A DNA stretch of 64,000 nt from JAKQDH01 sp029558835 (GCA_035356615.1 DAOQSN010000031.1:1-64000), one strand, 5' to 3'; positions 49,917-59,325 are shown, counted from the stretch's first letter. Notes: generated by a model not told the origin, from the sequence alone. Translations and numbers: made by a program.

Positions 49917-50297
49917 TTAAAGGTACAGGGGCTGGTCGAAGCGCAAGCCCAAACCTACTCCGGGTGGGAGTGTGTCGCGCTGGGGCTCCGTCCGCACCAC
50001 CGTGGCAAAGCGGATTTCTCCCCGCAAATGGGCCAGGTGAGGGGCGTCCGGGCCGGGGTCGAGGACGACCTCGATCCGTTCGCCCAAGGCGACGGCGAAG
50101 CGCTGCGAAACCTGAACGTGGATGCCGCCTTCGCTGATGTTGTCGGCCGCGCACAGCACGGGAGTGCCTGCGCCAGTGCCGAGCAGCTTGGCAGCAACGA
50201 CCACGTTCCGACGCTGACTCACACGGGCATCGTCCGCCACGGGGGCGGTAGCGGGGCTGGGCCCGGGCGACGGAGACGTTCGCGCAATCTGGGGCAT
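49917..50297 (-). CDS. PilZ domain protein
   Basis: 126 residues. Cyclic-di-GMP binding motif RVSQRR (RxxxR) is followed by DNISEGGIHV ([DN]xSxxG) at the usual distance. The rest is the PilZ barrel (FAVALGERIEVVLDPG...EIRFATVVRTEP...VGLGLRFDQPL). It would act as a c-di-GMP effector. No partner domain is fused. It is oriented away from the Rrf2 gene start on the same strand; the GGDEF enzyme is 46 kb away. Confidence 0.85.
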   Translation of the reverse strand: MPQIARTSPSPGPSPATAPVADDARVSQRRNVVVAAKLLGTGAGTPVLCAADNISEGGIHVQVSQRFAVALGERIEVVLDPGPDAPHLAHLRGEIRFATVVRTEPQRDTLPPGVGLGLRFDQPLYL

Positions 50298-50582
50298 CGT
50301 CTGGTGCTCTTAGCTGCAATACACCGCGCCCGGACCGTTACCGGGGCGCGGGTGGCTACGGTCGAGACGGTTCTCCATGCTGCTGTAGCATACTAGATTG
50401 TGCGGATTTGTCAACGCGTGGGCCTCAAGTTTGTGGGTTCGGCCCCGACGTCCGCTGGGAGTCTGCCTGCGGATTCGGGCGTCTGCATGTGCTCGTCGGC
50501 CCGGCTGGCGATGCCGCAGTGTCCGGGCAGTCGCGTCGGACCACGAGCTCTGCAACGTGTTGCTCGGGGAAGCGGGCGGCTG

Positions 50583-51869
50583 TCACCAAGCCGGCCGGGT
50601 CAGGCGGTGGCCCCGGAGCGTGCAGACCGGTCGACCGGCCAGGCGCCAGCCCGCAAAGGGGGTGTTGCGACTGCGGCTCTCGAAGAGCAGAGGGTCGACG
50701 GTCCACGGCGCTGCGGGGTTGATGAGGGTCAGGTTGGCCGGCTGGCCGGTGGCAATATGGGGCAACGGCAGGTGCAGGACGGAGGCCGGTCCGACAGTGA
50801 AGCGAGCGATCAGCGTGGGCCAGCCCGTCAGACCGGGTTGGATGAGGGCCCCGGCGGCGACACCCAGCGCGGTTTCGAGTCCGATGACGCCAAACGGGGC
50901 GGCCGCGAAACCGACGGCCTTCTCGGCCGGCGAGTGCGGCGCATGGTCGGTGACGATGCAATCGATCGTCCCGTCCACCAGCCCCCGACGGCAGGCTTCA
51001 ACATCCGCGCGCGGGCGCAGCGGCGGGTTCATCTTGGTGTTGGGGTCCGCGCCGGCGCACGCCTCGTCGGTCAGGGCGAGGTGATGCGTGCATACCTCGG
51101 CCGTAACCGGCAGACCTTCTGCCTTGGCCTTCCGTATCAGGTCGACCGCTCGGGCCGTAGAGACGTGCGCAACGTGGTAGCGGGCCCGGGTCTCGCGGCA
51201 CAAAGCGAGGTCTCGCTCCAGCATGGTCTCCTCCGCGGCCGGGTCGATGCCGCGCAGCTTGAGCTTGGCGGCGACCAAACCGCCGTGCAACACGCCTTTG
51301 CCGGCCAGTTGGTTGTCTTGGCAATGTTGAATGACAGTCGATTCCGTCCTGGTGGCCTGCTGAAACGCCGCCCGCATCACCGCCGTGTCCTGGACGCCGT
51401 CGCCGTCATCGCTGAATGCCACGGCGCCCGCCTCCCGCAGGGCGGCGAAGTGCGTCAGGTCAACGCCCCTTCGTCCGCGCGTGATGGCGGCGATCGGCGC
51501 CACCGTGCAGCGGTCCGCCTGCCGCGCCTTCTCCAGCACCAACGCGACGGTCTTGGGGTTGTCGAGCGGCGGCTTGGTGTTAGGCATGCAGGCGACGAAC
51601 GTGAAGCCCCCGGCGGCGGCCGCAGCCGTGCCGCTCTCGATTGTCTCCTTGTGCTCGAAACCCGGCTCGCGCAGATGGACGTGGATGTCCATCAGGCCGG
51701 GACAGACAATCAGCCCCTGGCCCTCAAGCACATGGGCTGCCGCCGACGCCCGCTCCGCGTACCGCCCATCGACGACGATGACATCCGCGATCTCATCGCG
51801 TTGCAGAGCAGGGTCGATGACCCGCGCGGCGCGGATCACCAGGGCGTTATGCGACTCCGTGTGCAGCAC
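50583..51869 (-). CDS. pyrC: Dihydroorotase
   Basis: 428 residues, the usual size. Metal and catalytic motifs: CPGLMDIHVHLREPGFEHKETI, FTFVACMPNTKP, AVAFSDDGDGV, IQHCQDNQL, YHVAHVSTARAV and DCIVTDHAPHSPAEK. It closes carbamoyl aspartate to dihydroorotate in pyrimidine synthesis. The start is uncertain: GTG 51869 gives the family length and has a GGGAG about 11 bases upstream; the frame is open to 52019. It is divergent from the amidohydrolase gene. No pyrB is next to it. Confidence 0.9.
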   Translation of the reverse strand: MLHTESHNALVIRAARVIDPALQRDEIADVIVVDGRYAERASAAAHVLEGQGLIVCPGLMDIHVHLREPGFEHKETIESGTAAAAAGGFTFVACMPNTKPPLDNPKTVALVLEKARQADRCTVAPIAAITRGRRGVDLTHFAALREAGAVAFSDDGDGVQDTAVMRAAFQQATRTESTVIQHCQDNQLAGKGVLHGGLVAAKLKLRGIDPAAEETMLERDLALCRETRARYHVAHVSTARAVDLIRKAKAEGLPVTAEVCTHHLALTDEACAGADPNTKMNPPLRPRADVEACRRGLVDGTIDCIVTDHAPHSPAEKAVGFAAAPFGVIGLETALGVAAGALIQPGLTGWPTLIARFTVGPASVLHLPLPHIATGQPANLTLINPAAPWTVDPLLFESRSRNTPFAGWRLAGRPVCTLRGHRLTRPAW

Positions 51870-52003
51870 GGCAGCGACCACTCCCACCAAGCCAGCGACG
51901 TTCGCCGGACCATCGTCCTCCCCCGTCCCGGCGGGCGGTATACTACCATCCGGTGGGGACGGCTTCACGCGGCCAAGCCTGGGCCCTGTGGCGGTACTTG
52001 AAC

Positions 52004-53818
52004 ATGCGACGCGACGCACAACGCAGAGGTGGCAACGGCGTGCCGGGCCTGTTGGTCATCTTGTCGATCATGCCCGCCGTTGTATCGACGTCGGTCGTCG
52101 CCGGGAGGATGTATGCCGCTGAGATGCCCGACCCTGGGGAGCAGAACGCCATGACCTACGCGCAGCAAGCTGATCTGGTCGCACTCGGCGCCCGGATTTG
52201 GACCGGCACGGGCACGCATGCCGGCGGGGCCGGTGCTGACGGCCGGGACGGCGAGCCGTCGGCCGTCGCGGCACGTGGCGGGCGGATCGTGGCCGTGGGA
52301 GCCGACTCGACTGTCCGGGTGCTCATCGGCCCGCGCACGCGGGTCATTGAAGCGAGCGGCCGGCGGGTCATACCCGGCATGACCGACAGCCACACGCACC
52401 TGATCGGCGGTGGGCTGCAACTGGAGCAGCTCATGCTCCGCGGCCTGTCCTGCCATGCCGACTTCCTGGCGGCCGTGGCTGCGGCCGCGCGCGACAGGCG
52501 TCCGGGAGAGTGGGTGCTGGGACGCGGTTGGACGGTGGACAGTTGGGCCGACCCCCAACCGCCGGATGCAGCCATGCTGGACGCGGTGACCGGTGCGGTC
52601 CCGGTATACCTGGTGCGGATGGACGGTCATCAGGCGCTGGTGAACTCGGCCGCGCTGCGGTTGGCCGGGATCGATGCTTCGGGCCCGCCGGACCCGCCGG
52701 GCGGTGAGATCGAGCGCGATCCGAAGACCGGGGCGCCGCTCGGCATCCTCAAGGAATCGGCGATGGACCTGGTATCGGCGCGTATCCCGCCGCCGACGTG
52801 GGAGCAGCGCTGCGCCGCACTGCGTCGGGCGGTGGCGCATGCTCATGCCCTGGGCATCACGTCGGTGCATGACATGTCAGAGCCGGACGACCTGGCGGTA
52901 TTCCGTTGGGCGCTGGCCGAGGGCGACTTGACCCTGCGGGTGTTCGTGTATCTGCACGTCGAGCAGGACTGGCCGCGGTGGGCAGGTCAGTTGGCGGAGA
53001 CGGCGCGGGAAGAACACCTGGCCATGTGCGGCTTCAAGGCCTTCATGGATGGCTCCCTCGGCAGTCGCACCGCGTACATGCGCGAGCCGTACCGGGATGC
53101 CGCGCCGCACGAGCGTTATCCGCGGGGCCAACTCACGGCGCTGGCGGGCGACGCTGATCGGTTCCGGCAGATGCTGCACATCGGCGACGCGCACGGACTG
53201 CGCCTGGCGGTGCACGCCATCGGCGATGAGGCCAATCACATCCTGTTGGACGCCTACGAGGCCCTGCCACGTCGTGGGCAGCGTCCCAGCGTGACGCTGA
53301 ACCGCATCGAACACGCACAACACCTGCTGGTTGAGGACATTCCGCGTTTTGCGCGGCTGAACGTGGCAGCTTCGATGCAGCCGCTGCACAAGGCGGACGA
53401 CGGTCGGTATGCCGAGCGGGCGCTCAGTACGGAGCAGCTCCGCGGATCCTACGCCTATCGGCAGCTTCTGGACGCAGGTGCGTTGCTGTGTTTCGGCAGC
53501 GACTGGCCGGTGGTGGAGATGAACCCGTTCGCCGGGGTCGACTCGGCCGTCAATGCCCGCACGCTGGCCGGCAACGTCTGGTTGCCGGAACATTCGATCA
53601 AGGTTGAGGAGGCGTTGCGGGCGTACACGGTTTCGCCTGCTCGGGCGGTCGGGGCGTCCGATCGCCTCGGCACGATCGAGGTCGGGAAACTGGCAGACCT
53701 CGTGATCCTCTCGGACGACCCGTTCACGATTCCGGCTGAGCAGGTTGGCGAGCTCACCGTGGCGGTCACCATCGTGGACGGGAAGATCGTCTACGAGCGT
53801 GCCGCCGTGGGAAAGTGA
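52004..53818 (+). CDS. Secreted YtcJ-like amidohydrolase
   Basis: 604 residues. The N-terminus (residues about 10-35, VPGLLVILSIMPAVVSTSVVAG) looks like a signal peptide or anchor. The amidohydrolase motifs follow: PGMTDSHTHLIGGG, ECGFKAFMDGSLGSRTAYM-type lysine segment, LAVHAIGDEAN, RIEHAQ, CFGSDWPV and KVEEALRAYTVSPARAVG...KLADLVIL. These match YtcJ/N-substituted-formamide deformylase relatives. Substrate is unknown. ATG 52004 chosen over the more 5' ATG/GTG frame because the signal peptide begins there. No strong ribosome site. Confidence 0.85.
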   Translation: MRRDAQRRGGNGVPGLLVILSIMPAVVSTSVVAGRMYAAEMPDPGEQNAMTYAQQADLVALGARIWTGTGTHAGGAGADGRDGEPSAVAARGGRIVAVGADSTVRVLIGPRTRVIEASGRRVIPGMTDSHTHLIGGGLQLEQLMLRGLSCHADFLAAVAAAARDRRPGEWVLGRGWTVDSWADPQPPDAAMLDAVTGAVPVYLVRMDGHQALVNSAALRLAGIDASGPPDPPGGEIERDPKTGAPLGILKESAMDLVSARIPPPTWEQRCAALRRAVAHAHALGITSVHDMSEPDDLAVFRWALAEGDLTLRVFVYLHVEQDWPRWAGQLAETAREEHLAMCGFKAFMDGSLGSRTAYMREPYRDAAPHERYPRGQLTALAGDADRFRQMLHIGDAHGLRLAVHAIGDEANHILLDAYEALPRRGQRPSVTLNRIEHAQHLLVEDIPRFARLNVAASMQPLHKADDGRYAERALSTEQLRGSYAYRQLLDAGALLCFGSDWPVVEMNPFAGVDSAVNARTLAGNVWLPEHSIKVEEALRAYTVSPARAVGASDRLGTIEVGKLADLVILSDDPFTIPAEQVGELTVAVTIVDGKIVYERAAVGK

Positions 53819-53853
53819 CGTCGGAGAACGGTGTCAGGATGAGTTTCTCGGTC

Positions 53854-54636
53854 AAAAAAGGTGTCAGGATGCTTTTTTTAGGGTCATTCTCTTGGGGGGG
53901 GCTGAACATCTGGTGGCTGGTGGGTAGGAGGTGATCATGGGGCGGGCCTTACGCAGGACGGAACCGCGGGTGGTGTATCATCTGCTGAACCGGCGAGTGA
54001 TGCGGTTGCCGATGTTCAAGAAGAACGCGGATTACGCGGCGTTCGAGCAGGTACTCGCGCGGGCACTGGGGCGTCCGGACGCTCCAAGGTTGTTGGCCTA
54101 CTGTTTGATGCCCAACCACTGGCATCTCGTAGTTCAGGCGTCTGCCGGTACAAGCCTGTCGACGTGGATGCAGTGGGTGACGGTGACTCATACGCATCGC
54201 TGGCACGCGCACTACCGACTGGTTGGCGAGGGGCCGCTCTACCAGGGGCGTTTTAAGAGTTTTCCAATTCAGGAGGATGGCCACTTCCTGACTGTATGCC
54301 GCTACGTGGAAGGCAATGCGCTGCGTGCGGGTTTGGTGAGTCGGGCTGAGGATTGGCGCTGGAGCAGTCTGTGGGTCCGGCGGGGTCGCGACGTGGAGCT
54401 GGCGGACGGGCTGATGCCGTGGCCCGTGGAGCGGCCACGGGATTGGCTGGCGGCGGTCAACCGCCCCCTGGCAAACGAACACTTGCAGGACATTCGTCAA
54501 GCCGTGGCGCGGGGCGCGCCGCTGGGGACCGACCAGTGGAGGGTACGCATGGCGGGTCGCTTGGGCTTGCAGCCGACCTTGAGACCACGCGGGCGCCCGC
54601 CCAAAACAGCCATAAAATCAACCTGACACCTTTTCC
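53854..54636. mobile_element. RAYT transposase element with inverted ends
   Basis: AAAAGGTGTCAGG at 53856-53868 is matched by CCTGACACCTTTT at 54622-54634. Inside lies a Y1 transposase gene. An extra direct copy of GTGTCAGGATG lies at 53831-53841, 30 bases before the left end. The right end contains the stop codon of the transposase and abuts the stop of the dockerin gene at 54636. This fits a RAYT module, probably immobile or single-copy, which excises and copies such ends through a tyrosine-dependent strand transfer. Confidence 0.75.
53937..54626 (+). CDS. REP-associated tyrosine transposase (RAYT, Y1_Tnp/IS200-like)
   Basis: 229 residues. The HUH metal-binding motif is CLMPNHWHLVVQ and the catalytic tyrosine lies in CRYVEGNALRAGLV. 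Supporting segments: RVVYHLLNRRVMRLPMF at the N-terminus and LVGEGPLYQGRFKSFPIQEDGHFL. The chain seems complete. ATG 53937 is chosen because AGGAGGTGAT, a near-perfect anti-SD complement, lies just upstream, although GTG 53931 overlaps it. The stop lies inside the right inverted end. Confidence 0.9.
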   Translation: MGRALRRTEPRVVYHLLNRRVMRLPMFKKNADYAAFEQVLARALGRPDAPRLLAYCLMPNHWHLVVQASAGTSLSTWMQWVTVTHTHRWHAHYRLVGEGPLYQGRFKSFPIQEDGHFLTVCRYVEGNALRAGLVSRAEDWRWSSLWVRRGRDVELADGLMPWPVERPRDWLAAVNRPLANEHLQDIRQAVARGAPLGTDQWRVRMAGRLGLQPTLRPRGRPPKTAIKST

Positions 54637-55064
54637 TATGGCCCATCGAATCCCTGCTGAAACAGAGCGACGTCAGCCAAGTCCGCATCCCCGTCGCCGT
54701 CGAGGTCGACACAGGCACAGGCGTCGCCCAACTCAGCATCGGGACCGAGCAGGCAGTCCGCTACGAAAGCGTAGTCGTCTAGGTCTACGTCGCCGTCCTC
54801 GTCGCAGTCGCCGGGGCCAGGCTCCTCGCCCGGGGTCCAGAATCCACCGACCAGCGCGAAATCACCGCCGGTCATCACCGTGGTGCTCGCGTCCGGCTGG
54901 CCGATCGTGCCGGAAAGTTCGAAGTCGCCCCCGGCGCACCACATCCACCCGCCGCCGTCCACTGTGAACCAGTCAATCTCGTATCCCGCGGCCGCCGACC
55001 AGCCCGCGACCAGCAGCAGGGCGAGCCCCAGGATTTGCATGCTTAATGGTTGCCTGCGTTTCAT
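54636..55064 (-). CDS. Small secreted protein with dockerin-like calcium-binding repeats
   Basis: 142 residues. Signal peptide MKRRQPLSMQILGLALLLVAGWSAAAG. The middle has the GGDFELSGTIGQPDAST...GGDFALVGGFWTPG motif frequent in planctomycete exported proteins. The end has two D-rich repeats (DCDEDGDVDLDDYAFVADCLLGPDAE and VDLDGDGDADLADVALFQQGFDGP), as in dockerin type I. It may bind calcium and attach to a surface partner. ATG 55064 has GGGAGATG upstream. The stop lies immediately at the boundary of the RAYT element, so the original 3' end may have been replaced. Confidence 0.82.
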   Translation of the reverse strand: MKRRQPLSMQILGLALLLVAGWSAAAGYEIDWFTVDGGGWMWCAGGDFELSGTIGQPDASTTVMTGGDFALVGGFWTPGEEPGPGDCDEDGDVDLDDYAFVADCLLGPDAELGDACACVDLDGDGDADLADVALFQQGFDGP

Positions 55065-55157
55065 TCCGCATCTCCCTTCCGTGCCTTGCCTTGACACTCG
55101 TGCCGACGTGCCTGAGACAACGCCTGGCGTGCGTCGTCCCCCGCAGCGCTGGCACGC

Positions 55158-58100
55158 TTACTTGATGATCCGGATGGCCCAGGTGCTGGCGGCCGGGTTC
55201 TGCGATGACGCGTTGCCGTTGATGAAGCCAATGGTGATCGTGTTGGCCGCACTGACGCGCGTGAACGTGATGCCATAGCCGTCGGGCAGATTGGCCCCGG
55301 GGTTGGCGATCACAGCGTCGCCGGTGGCGGCACCGGTGACGGTTACGTTGATGGTGGTGGCCGCCCCGGAGGTGAGGCTCGGCGGATCAACGCTCACCGC
55401 GGCTGCAGTGAGGCCGCGGGAGGCGGTGGTCTGCAGCGTGCCGTCGGGGAACTTGAGCCCGTCGGTGCCGGCCGTGCCGCCGATGTGGAGCTTGGCGGTC
55501 GGATCCGCAGTGCCGATGCCGACGTTGCCGCCGGCGGGGCTCAGCACCAGGTCACCGGCATCTGTGTCGATGATGCCATCGGTGCCGTCGTGCCTCAGGC
55601 GAATGTACTTGCCCCACGAGCCCGTGGCCGGGCCGTGGACGGTGAGTGTAGCGCCGTAAGTGCGCGTGTTGCCGAAGACAGAGTAGAAGCCGAAATTCTC
55701 GTCGGAACCATCATCACCGCAAATGTAGAGCATGGAGTTGTTGGTGAACTGAATGCCGGGCCGGTCGTTGCTGCCGTTGGAGTCGTGGATGATGAAAATG
55801 GGCGCGGCTGCACCGGTCCCGGCGGCGCGGATCGTCCCATTCACGTCCAACTGGTGGGCGGGTGCGTTCGTGTTGACGCCCACGCCGCCGCTGGCCCGGA
55901 TGAGGAACTGGTTGGGCCCGCTGGAAGTGAGGTCCGCATCGGTCGAGTCGGCCCAGAGGAAGGTGCCCTCGTCGCCGTCCGTGTCGCCGCCGCCGACTTG
56001 CGTGGCGTTGCGGACCTTGGCCCGGCGGCCGGCCGCGAGGCTGTAGTCACCACCCGCCTGGTTGTAGCCACCACCGGGGATGGTGCTGTAGCAGGCGGTC
56101 GCTTTGTTCCAGAACCCACCGCTGACGGTCGCCTGCACGCCGGCCTCGTTGTTGCTTCCGCCACCGATCGCGGCGTACCACCCGTCCTCCCCCCCCGGCG
56201 TCAGGTTGAACTCGCCACCGGCGATAGTGGATCGGGGTCCCAGCGCCGAATTGGCCAGTCCGCCGCCGATGAAGGTGCCTTGGCCCGTAGCGTCGTTCGA
56301 GTAACCGCCGGCGACAATGGCATGCTCGCCGGCGGCCGTGTTGTTCTCACCGCCACCGATGCTGCCCGCGTAGCCGCCGGCTTCGTTGTTCAGGCCACCC
56401 CCAACCGTAGCGTGGTCTCCCAGCGCGCCGTTTGACTGCCCGCCACTGACGTTGCTGTGAATCCCCTCCGCAGTATTGCTCCCGCCGCCCCCGATGGCGG
56501 AGTAATCTCCGTCTGCAATGTTGTCACCACCTCCGGCGACCGTCGCGACTTCTCCGAGGGCGCGGTTGCCGCCGCCTCCGCCGATAGTCGTCTGGGAATT
56601 CAGCGCCCAGTTGGCCAGGCCACCCGCGACCGTTGCACACCAGGCCCCAGCCACGTTCCATGCTCCGCCGCTGACCGTGGCGTTCGTTGCGTCGTCCGCC
56701 TCGGAACCCGGCGTGCCGGCCTTGTTGAGCCATCCGCCTGCAACGGTGCAGAAGTGGTCGAATATCTTGTTGGGAGCTTCGCCGTTGACCCAATAACTTT
56801 CATACCAGGCGCCACCTCCGGACAGCGTGGCCCCCACCACATTTGCGTTGACGATGTTGCCTTGGTATCCCCCGATGACATTCGGCGTGCGATTGCCGTC
56901 GTTGTCCGGAGCCAAAGGGGGCGTTATCCGCAGCCCACCGCCAATCTGATCGGAGTAGGAGCTCCGGACATACAGGTTCACACCTCCACTGGCGCGAACC
57001 GCAAACTGGTTGGAAGCTGTAGAAGCGAAATCCGCGTCCGTCGCGTCCGCCCAGACGAACGCGCCGTCGTGGTTGGCCTTAGCGCGGCGCCCGGCCGCGA
57101 AGCTGTAGTCGGCACTGGCGAAGTTCTTGCGCCCGCCGGGAACGCACGCGTACTGTCCGCCGGCGTTGTTCTCCTGACCACCGCCGATGAACGCGCCTTC
57201 GGCCGTGGCGTCGTTCCGGTACCCGCCGCTCACCGTGGCATGGTTGCCGGTGGCCGCGTTCATCTCGCCGCCACCGAGACTGCTGGCGTAGCCACTGGCA
57301 TCGTGCCCCCGACCACCGCCGATGACGCTGAGCTCGCCGGCAGCATCGTTCCACCACCCTCCGCCGACGGTCGCGTAGTCGCCCGTCGCGTTGTTCACCT
57401 CACCGCCGCTGACGGTGCTGGAGTGGGCGGTCGCGCTGTTAAACTGCCCGCCGCCGACCGTGCCCCCCGTCTCGATCACTTGGTTGTAGTAGCCCCCGGC
57501 GACCGTGGCCGCATAAGCGGCGGCGCTGTTACTCCAACCGCCGCCTACGCATGCATAATTGCCGTCGGCCAGGTTGCCGTAGCCGCCGGCCACCGTGGCC
57601 GAGCTCTCGCCCGCTTCGTTGGTGAAACCCCCGCCCACCACGCCGCCGTCCCCACTGACGCGATTGGCCTGGCCGCCGCCGATGGCTCCCAGGTTGGCCG
57701 TGACCTCGTTGGGCAGACCGGCGTCCCCACCCCCGGCGATCACCGCCCCCCAGACGTCGGGGGCCACCGTGTTATTGCTGTGCCCGCCTACCACATTCGG
57801 GCTGGTGGTGTGCTGCACCGTCCGTATCCCAGGCAGCGCCAGGGCGTACGGTGCCGGCGTCAGCTCCTGCCGCGGACTGAGCGTGGTGTAGGAGTGACCC
57901 TCGCCGGGCGGCACGCGCACGGCCACCTGCAACCAGCGGGCCTGACCGTTGAACATCTCGGCCCCGAAATCCAGGAGCACCGTGAAACGACCCTGGTCGA
58001 AGTCGGCCTCCTCATACGTGTTGGCCGACCCGACCTGGGTCCCCTCGCTTTCCGCATCCCACAGCGTGAACCGCAAGTCGGCGGCGTCCTCGCCGTCGAT

Positions 58101-58229
58101 CGGCACGCCCCCTTGCGTAAGCTGCCCCTGGTACGTAAACGCCGTGCCGGGTAGCGCCTGCCCATACGCTGCTCCCGTCAGTGCCAGCAGCAGAGCCGCA
58201 ATGCATCGGAACTTCCATCTCGCTGTCAT
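55158..58229 (-). CDS. Giant secreted repeat protein (YadA-head-like GGG/N/A repeats)
   Basis: 1023 residues. Signal peptide MTARWKFRCIAALLLALTGAAYGQ, then a globular N-terminal domain (about 25-130: TFTYQGQLTQGGVPIDGEDAADLRFTLWD). Two tandem repeat blocks follow (about 130-400 and 455-780) built from a ~16-residue unit of form TVxGGGxNxAxGxxA, each block ending in FVWADATDADFAS or FLWADSTDADLTS and NQF..RASGGV. The C-terminus is a beta-rich ~100-residue domain (DGYGITFTRVSAANTITIGFINGNASSQNP). It resembles trimeric-autotransporter heads and tail-fibre repeats, but no membrane anchor or collagen-like stalk is visible. Probably a surface fibre or adhesin; function unknown. GGGAG lies near the ATG. 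Confidence 0.8.
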   Translation of the reverse strand: MTARWKFRCIAALLLALTGAAYGQALPGTAFTYQGQLTQGGVPIDGEDAADLRFTLWDAESEGTQVGSANTYEEADFDQGRFTVLLDFGAEMFNGQARWLQVAVRVPPGEGHSYTTLSPRQELTPAPYALALPGIRTVQHTTSPNVVGGHSNNTVAPDVWGAVIAGGGDAGLPNEVTANLGAIGGGQANRVSGDGGVVGGGFTNEAGESSATVAGGYGNLADGNYACVGGGWSNSAAAYAATVAGGYYNQVIETGGTVGGGQFNSATAHSSTVSGGEVNNATGDYATVGGGWWNDAAGELSVIGGGRGHDASGYASSLGGGEMNAATGNHATVSGGYRNDATAEGAFIGGGQENNAGGQYACVPGGRKNFASADYSFAAGRRAKANHDGAFVWADATDADFASTASNQFAVRASGGVNLYVRSSYSDQIGGGLRITPPLAPDNDGNRTPNVIGGYQGNIVNANVVGATLSGGGAWYESYWVNGEAPNKIFDHFCTVAGGWLNKAGTPGSEADDATNATVSGGAWNVAGAWCATVAGGLANWALNSQTTIGGGGGNRALGEVATVAGGGDNIADGDYSAIGGGGSNTAEGIHSNVSGGQSNGALGDHATVGGGLNNEAGGYAGSIGGGENNTAAGEHAIVAGGYSNDATGQGTFIGGGLANSALGPRSTIAGGEFNLTPGGEDGWYAAIGGGSNNEAGVQATVSGGFWNKATACYSTIPGGGYNQAGGDYSLAAGRRAKVRNATQVGGGDTDGDEGTFLWADSTDADLTSSGPNQFLIRASGGVGVNTNAPAHQLDVNGTIRAAGTGAAAPIFIIHDSNGSNDRPGIQFTNNSMLYICGDDGSDENFGFYSVFGNTRTYGATLTVHGPATGSWGKYIRLRHDGTDGIIDTDAGDLVLSPAGGNVGIGTADPTAKLHIGGTAGTDGLKFPDGTLQTTASRGLTAAAVSVDPPSLTSGAATTINVTVTGAATGDAVIANPGANLPDGYGITFTRVSAANTITIGFINGNASSQNPAASTWAIRIIK

Positions 58230-58645
58230 AGGTGTGTCTCCCTCTGTGTCGGTCAGTCAACGGCAGAAGCGGTCGTGGCCGATGCCCTCCGCGGTGGGCG
58301 GTGCCCACTACGGTGGTGCCCGATGCCCTCCGTGGTAAGCGGTGCCTACCCCCTCTGCCAGGAAGCGGGATGCCCGCTTCTTTGCTCCCCTCCAACCGTG
58401 GTCCGATCGGCGGACCGTTCCTCTACTACGTAGCAGACGTGAATCAACATTCTGACAGAAATGTGGCTTCAATGCAAGCATTTATCGGACGGTGGCGCGT
58501 GGCATGCCCAAGCCGAAGGCGCCGGCATGCTTCGGCAAGAGCCGCCCTTTCGTCCGCGCCAGGGCATGGCGGCGCTGCGCTTGGCCATGCCACCCCCTTC
58601 CAGTTCCTACTGTCCCACTTGCGTAGCCCCACTTAGGATGGGGAA
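58230..58645. other. Gap with direct repeat and modular repeat copy
   Basis: About 415 bases upstream of the giant repeat gene. It holds an imperfect direct repeat (CCGATGCCCTCC units at 58279 and 58320, about 41 bases apart), an 8-bp hairpin GAAGCGGG/CCCGCTTC at about 58364-58382, and copy 2 of the modular repeat at 58493-58612. No gene is supported. Confidence 0.55.
58493..58612. repeat. Modular repeat, copy 2
   Basis: GGCATGCCCAAGCCGAAGGC (58503-58522) and, after a spacer, GGGCATGGCGGCGCTGCG...TTGGCCATGCCACCCCC (58562-58602). A CCCACTTGCGTAGCCCCAC block follows, the inverted counterpart of a block in copy 1. Confidence 0.7.
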
Positions 58646-59323
58646 TCACACCGCCGGCCGGTACTCATGGCAGAGCAGGTGCAGCGGCGGCTCGTCCTCC
58701 TCGATCGCCGGGAAACGCGGCAGCGGCTCCAGGAAGCGGTTGTCGCGCTCGTCGTCGTTGACGCTGCTGACCTCACCGACCAGGACCGGGCCATGCCCGG
58801 GGGCACCCCAGAACGCGTGGTACAGGTAGGGCGTCAGCGTGATCGAAGCCCCGGGTACGATGGTCAGCTCGGTCCCGGCCGGCACCTCCTGCAATGTACC
58901 GTCCGAGTTGACGTGTACCGGCTCGTCGCTGAGTTGCTCCTGCCGACCGGCCGCGTAGAGCTTGCACACCAGGTTGCCGCCGCCGCGGTTGATGATGTCC
59001 TCGGTCTTGGACCAGTGGAAGTGCATGGGCGTGACCTGGCCCTCACCGACGAGCATGAGCTTCTCGCAATACGGCTTGCTGCCCCTCGAGCCGGGGATGC
59101 CGTTGCGGATCGTCAGCAGCGTCAGCCCCTCGCGCGCGAAGTCGCCCTTGCCGAAGTCGGTGACGTCCCAACCGAGCCGTGCCAGGCGAATCTCATCATG
59201 CTCGGCACCCGCCTGCGCCCAGTGGGCCGGCGTCCAATACGAAAACGCCGGCAGCGCAAACCCTCGCTCTCGCGCGAACTGCATCATGGTCCTGATGGCT
59301 GAATTGATCTCGGATCGTCTCAT
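58646..59323 (-). CDS. D-lyxose/D-mannose isomerase-like cupin
   Basis: 225 residues. The N-terminus MRRSEINSAIRTMMQFARERGFALPAFSYWTPAHW and the core LARLGWDVTDFGKGDF...IRNG...KPYCEKLMLVGEGQVTPMHFHWSKTEDIINRGGGNLV match the D-lyxose ketol-isomerase family, a cupin with HFHW and a glutamate for metal. It would interconvert D-lyxose/D-xylulose or D-mannose/D-fructose, linking pentoses or hexoses to central metabolism. ATG 59323 is only two bases from the left end of the inverted-end element, so its upstream region has been replaced by the element. Confidence 0.87.
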   Translation of the reverse strand: MRRSEINSAIRTMMQFARERGFALPAFSYWTPAHWAQAGAEHDEIRLARLGWDVTDFGKGDFAREGLTLLTIRNGIPGSRGSKPYCEKLMLVGEGQVTPMHFHWSKTEDIINRGGGNLVCKLYAAGRQEQLSDEPVHVNSDGTLQEVPAGTELTIVPGASITLTPYLYHAFWGAPGHGPVLVGEVSSVNDDERDNRFLEPLPRFPAIEEDEPPLHLLCHEYRPAV

Positions 59324-59325
59324 TA

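Noticed and set aside
56457..58154. 565-codon plus-strand frame opposite the repeat protein
   Set aside because: It mirrors the codon repeats of the real gene and has no independent features.
55158..58229. CRISPR-like appearance of regular short repeats
   Set aside because: The periodicity is of codons (~48 bases) in a continuous open frame encoding a GGG/N/A repeat protein; no conserved direct repeat with unique spacers exists.
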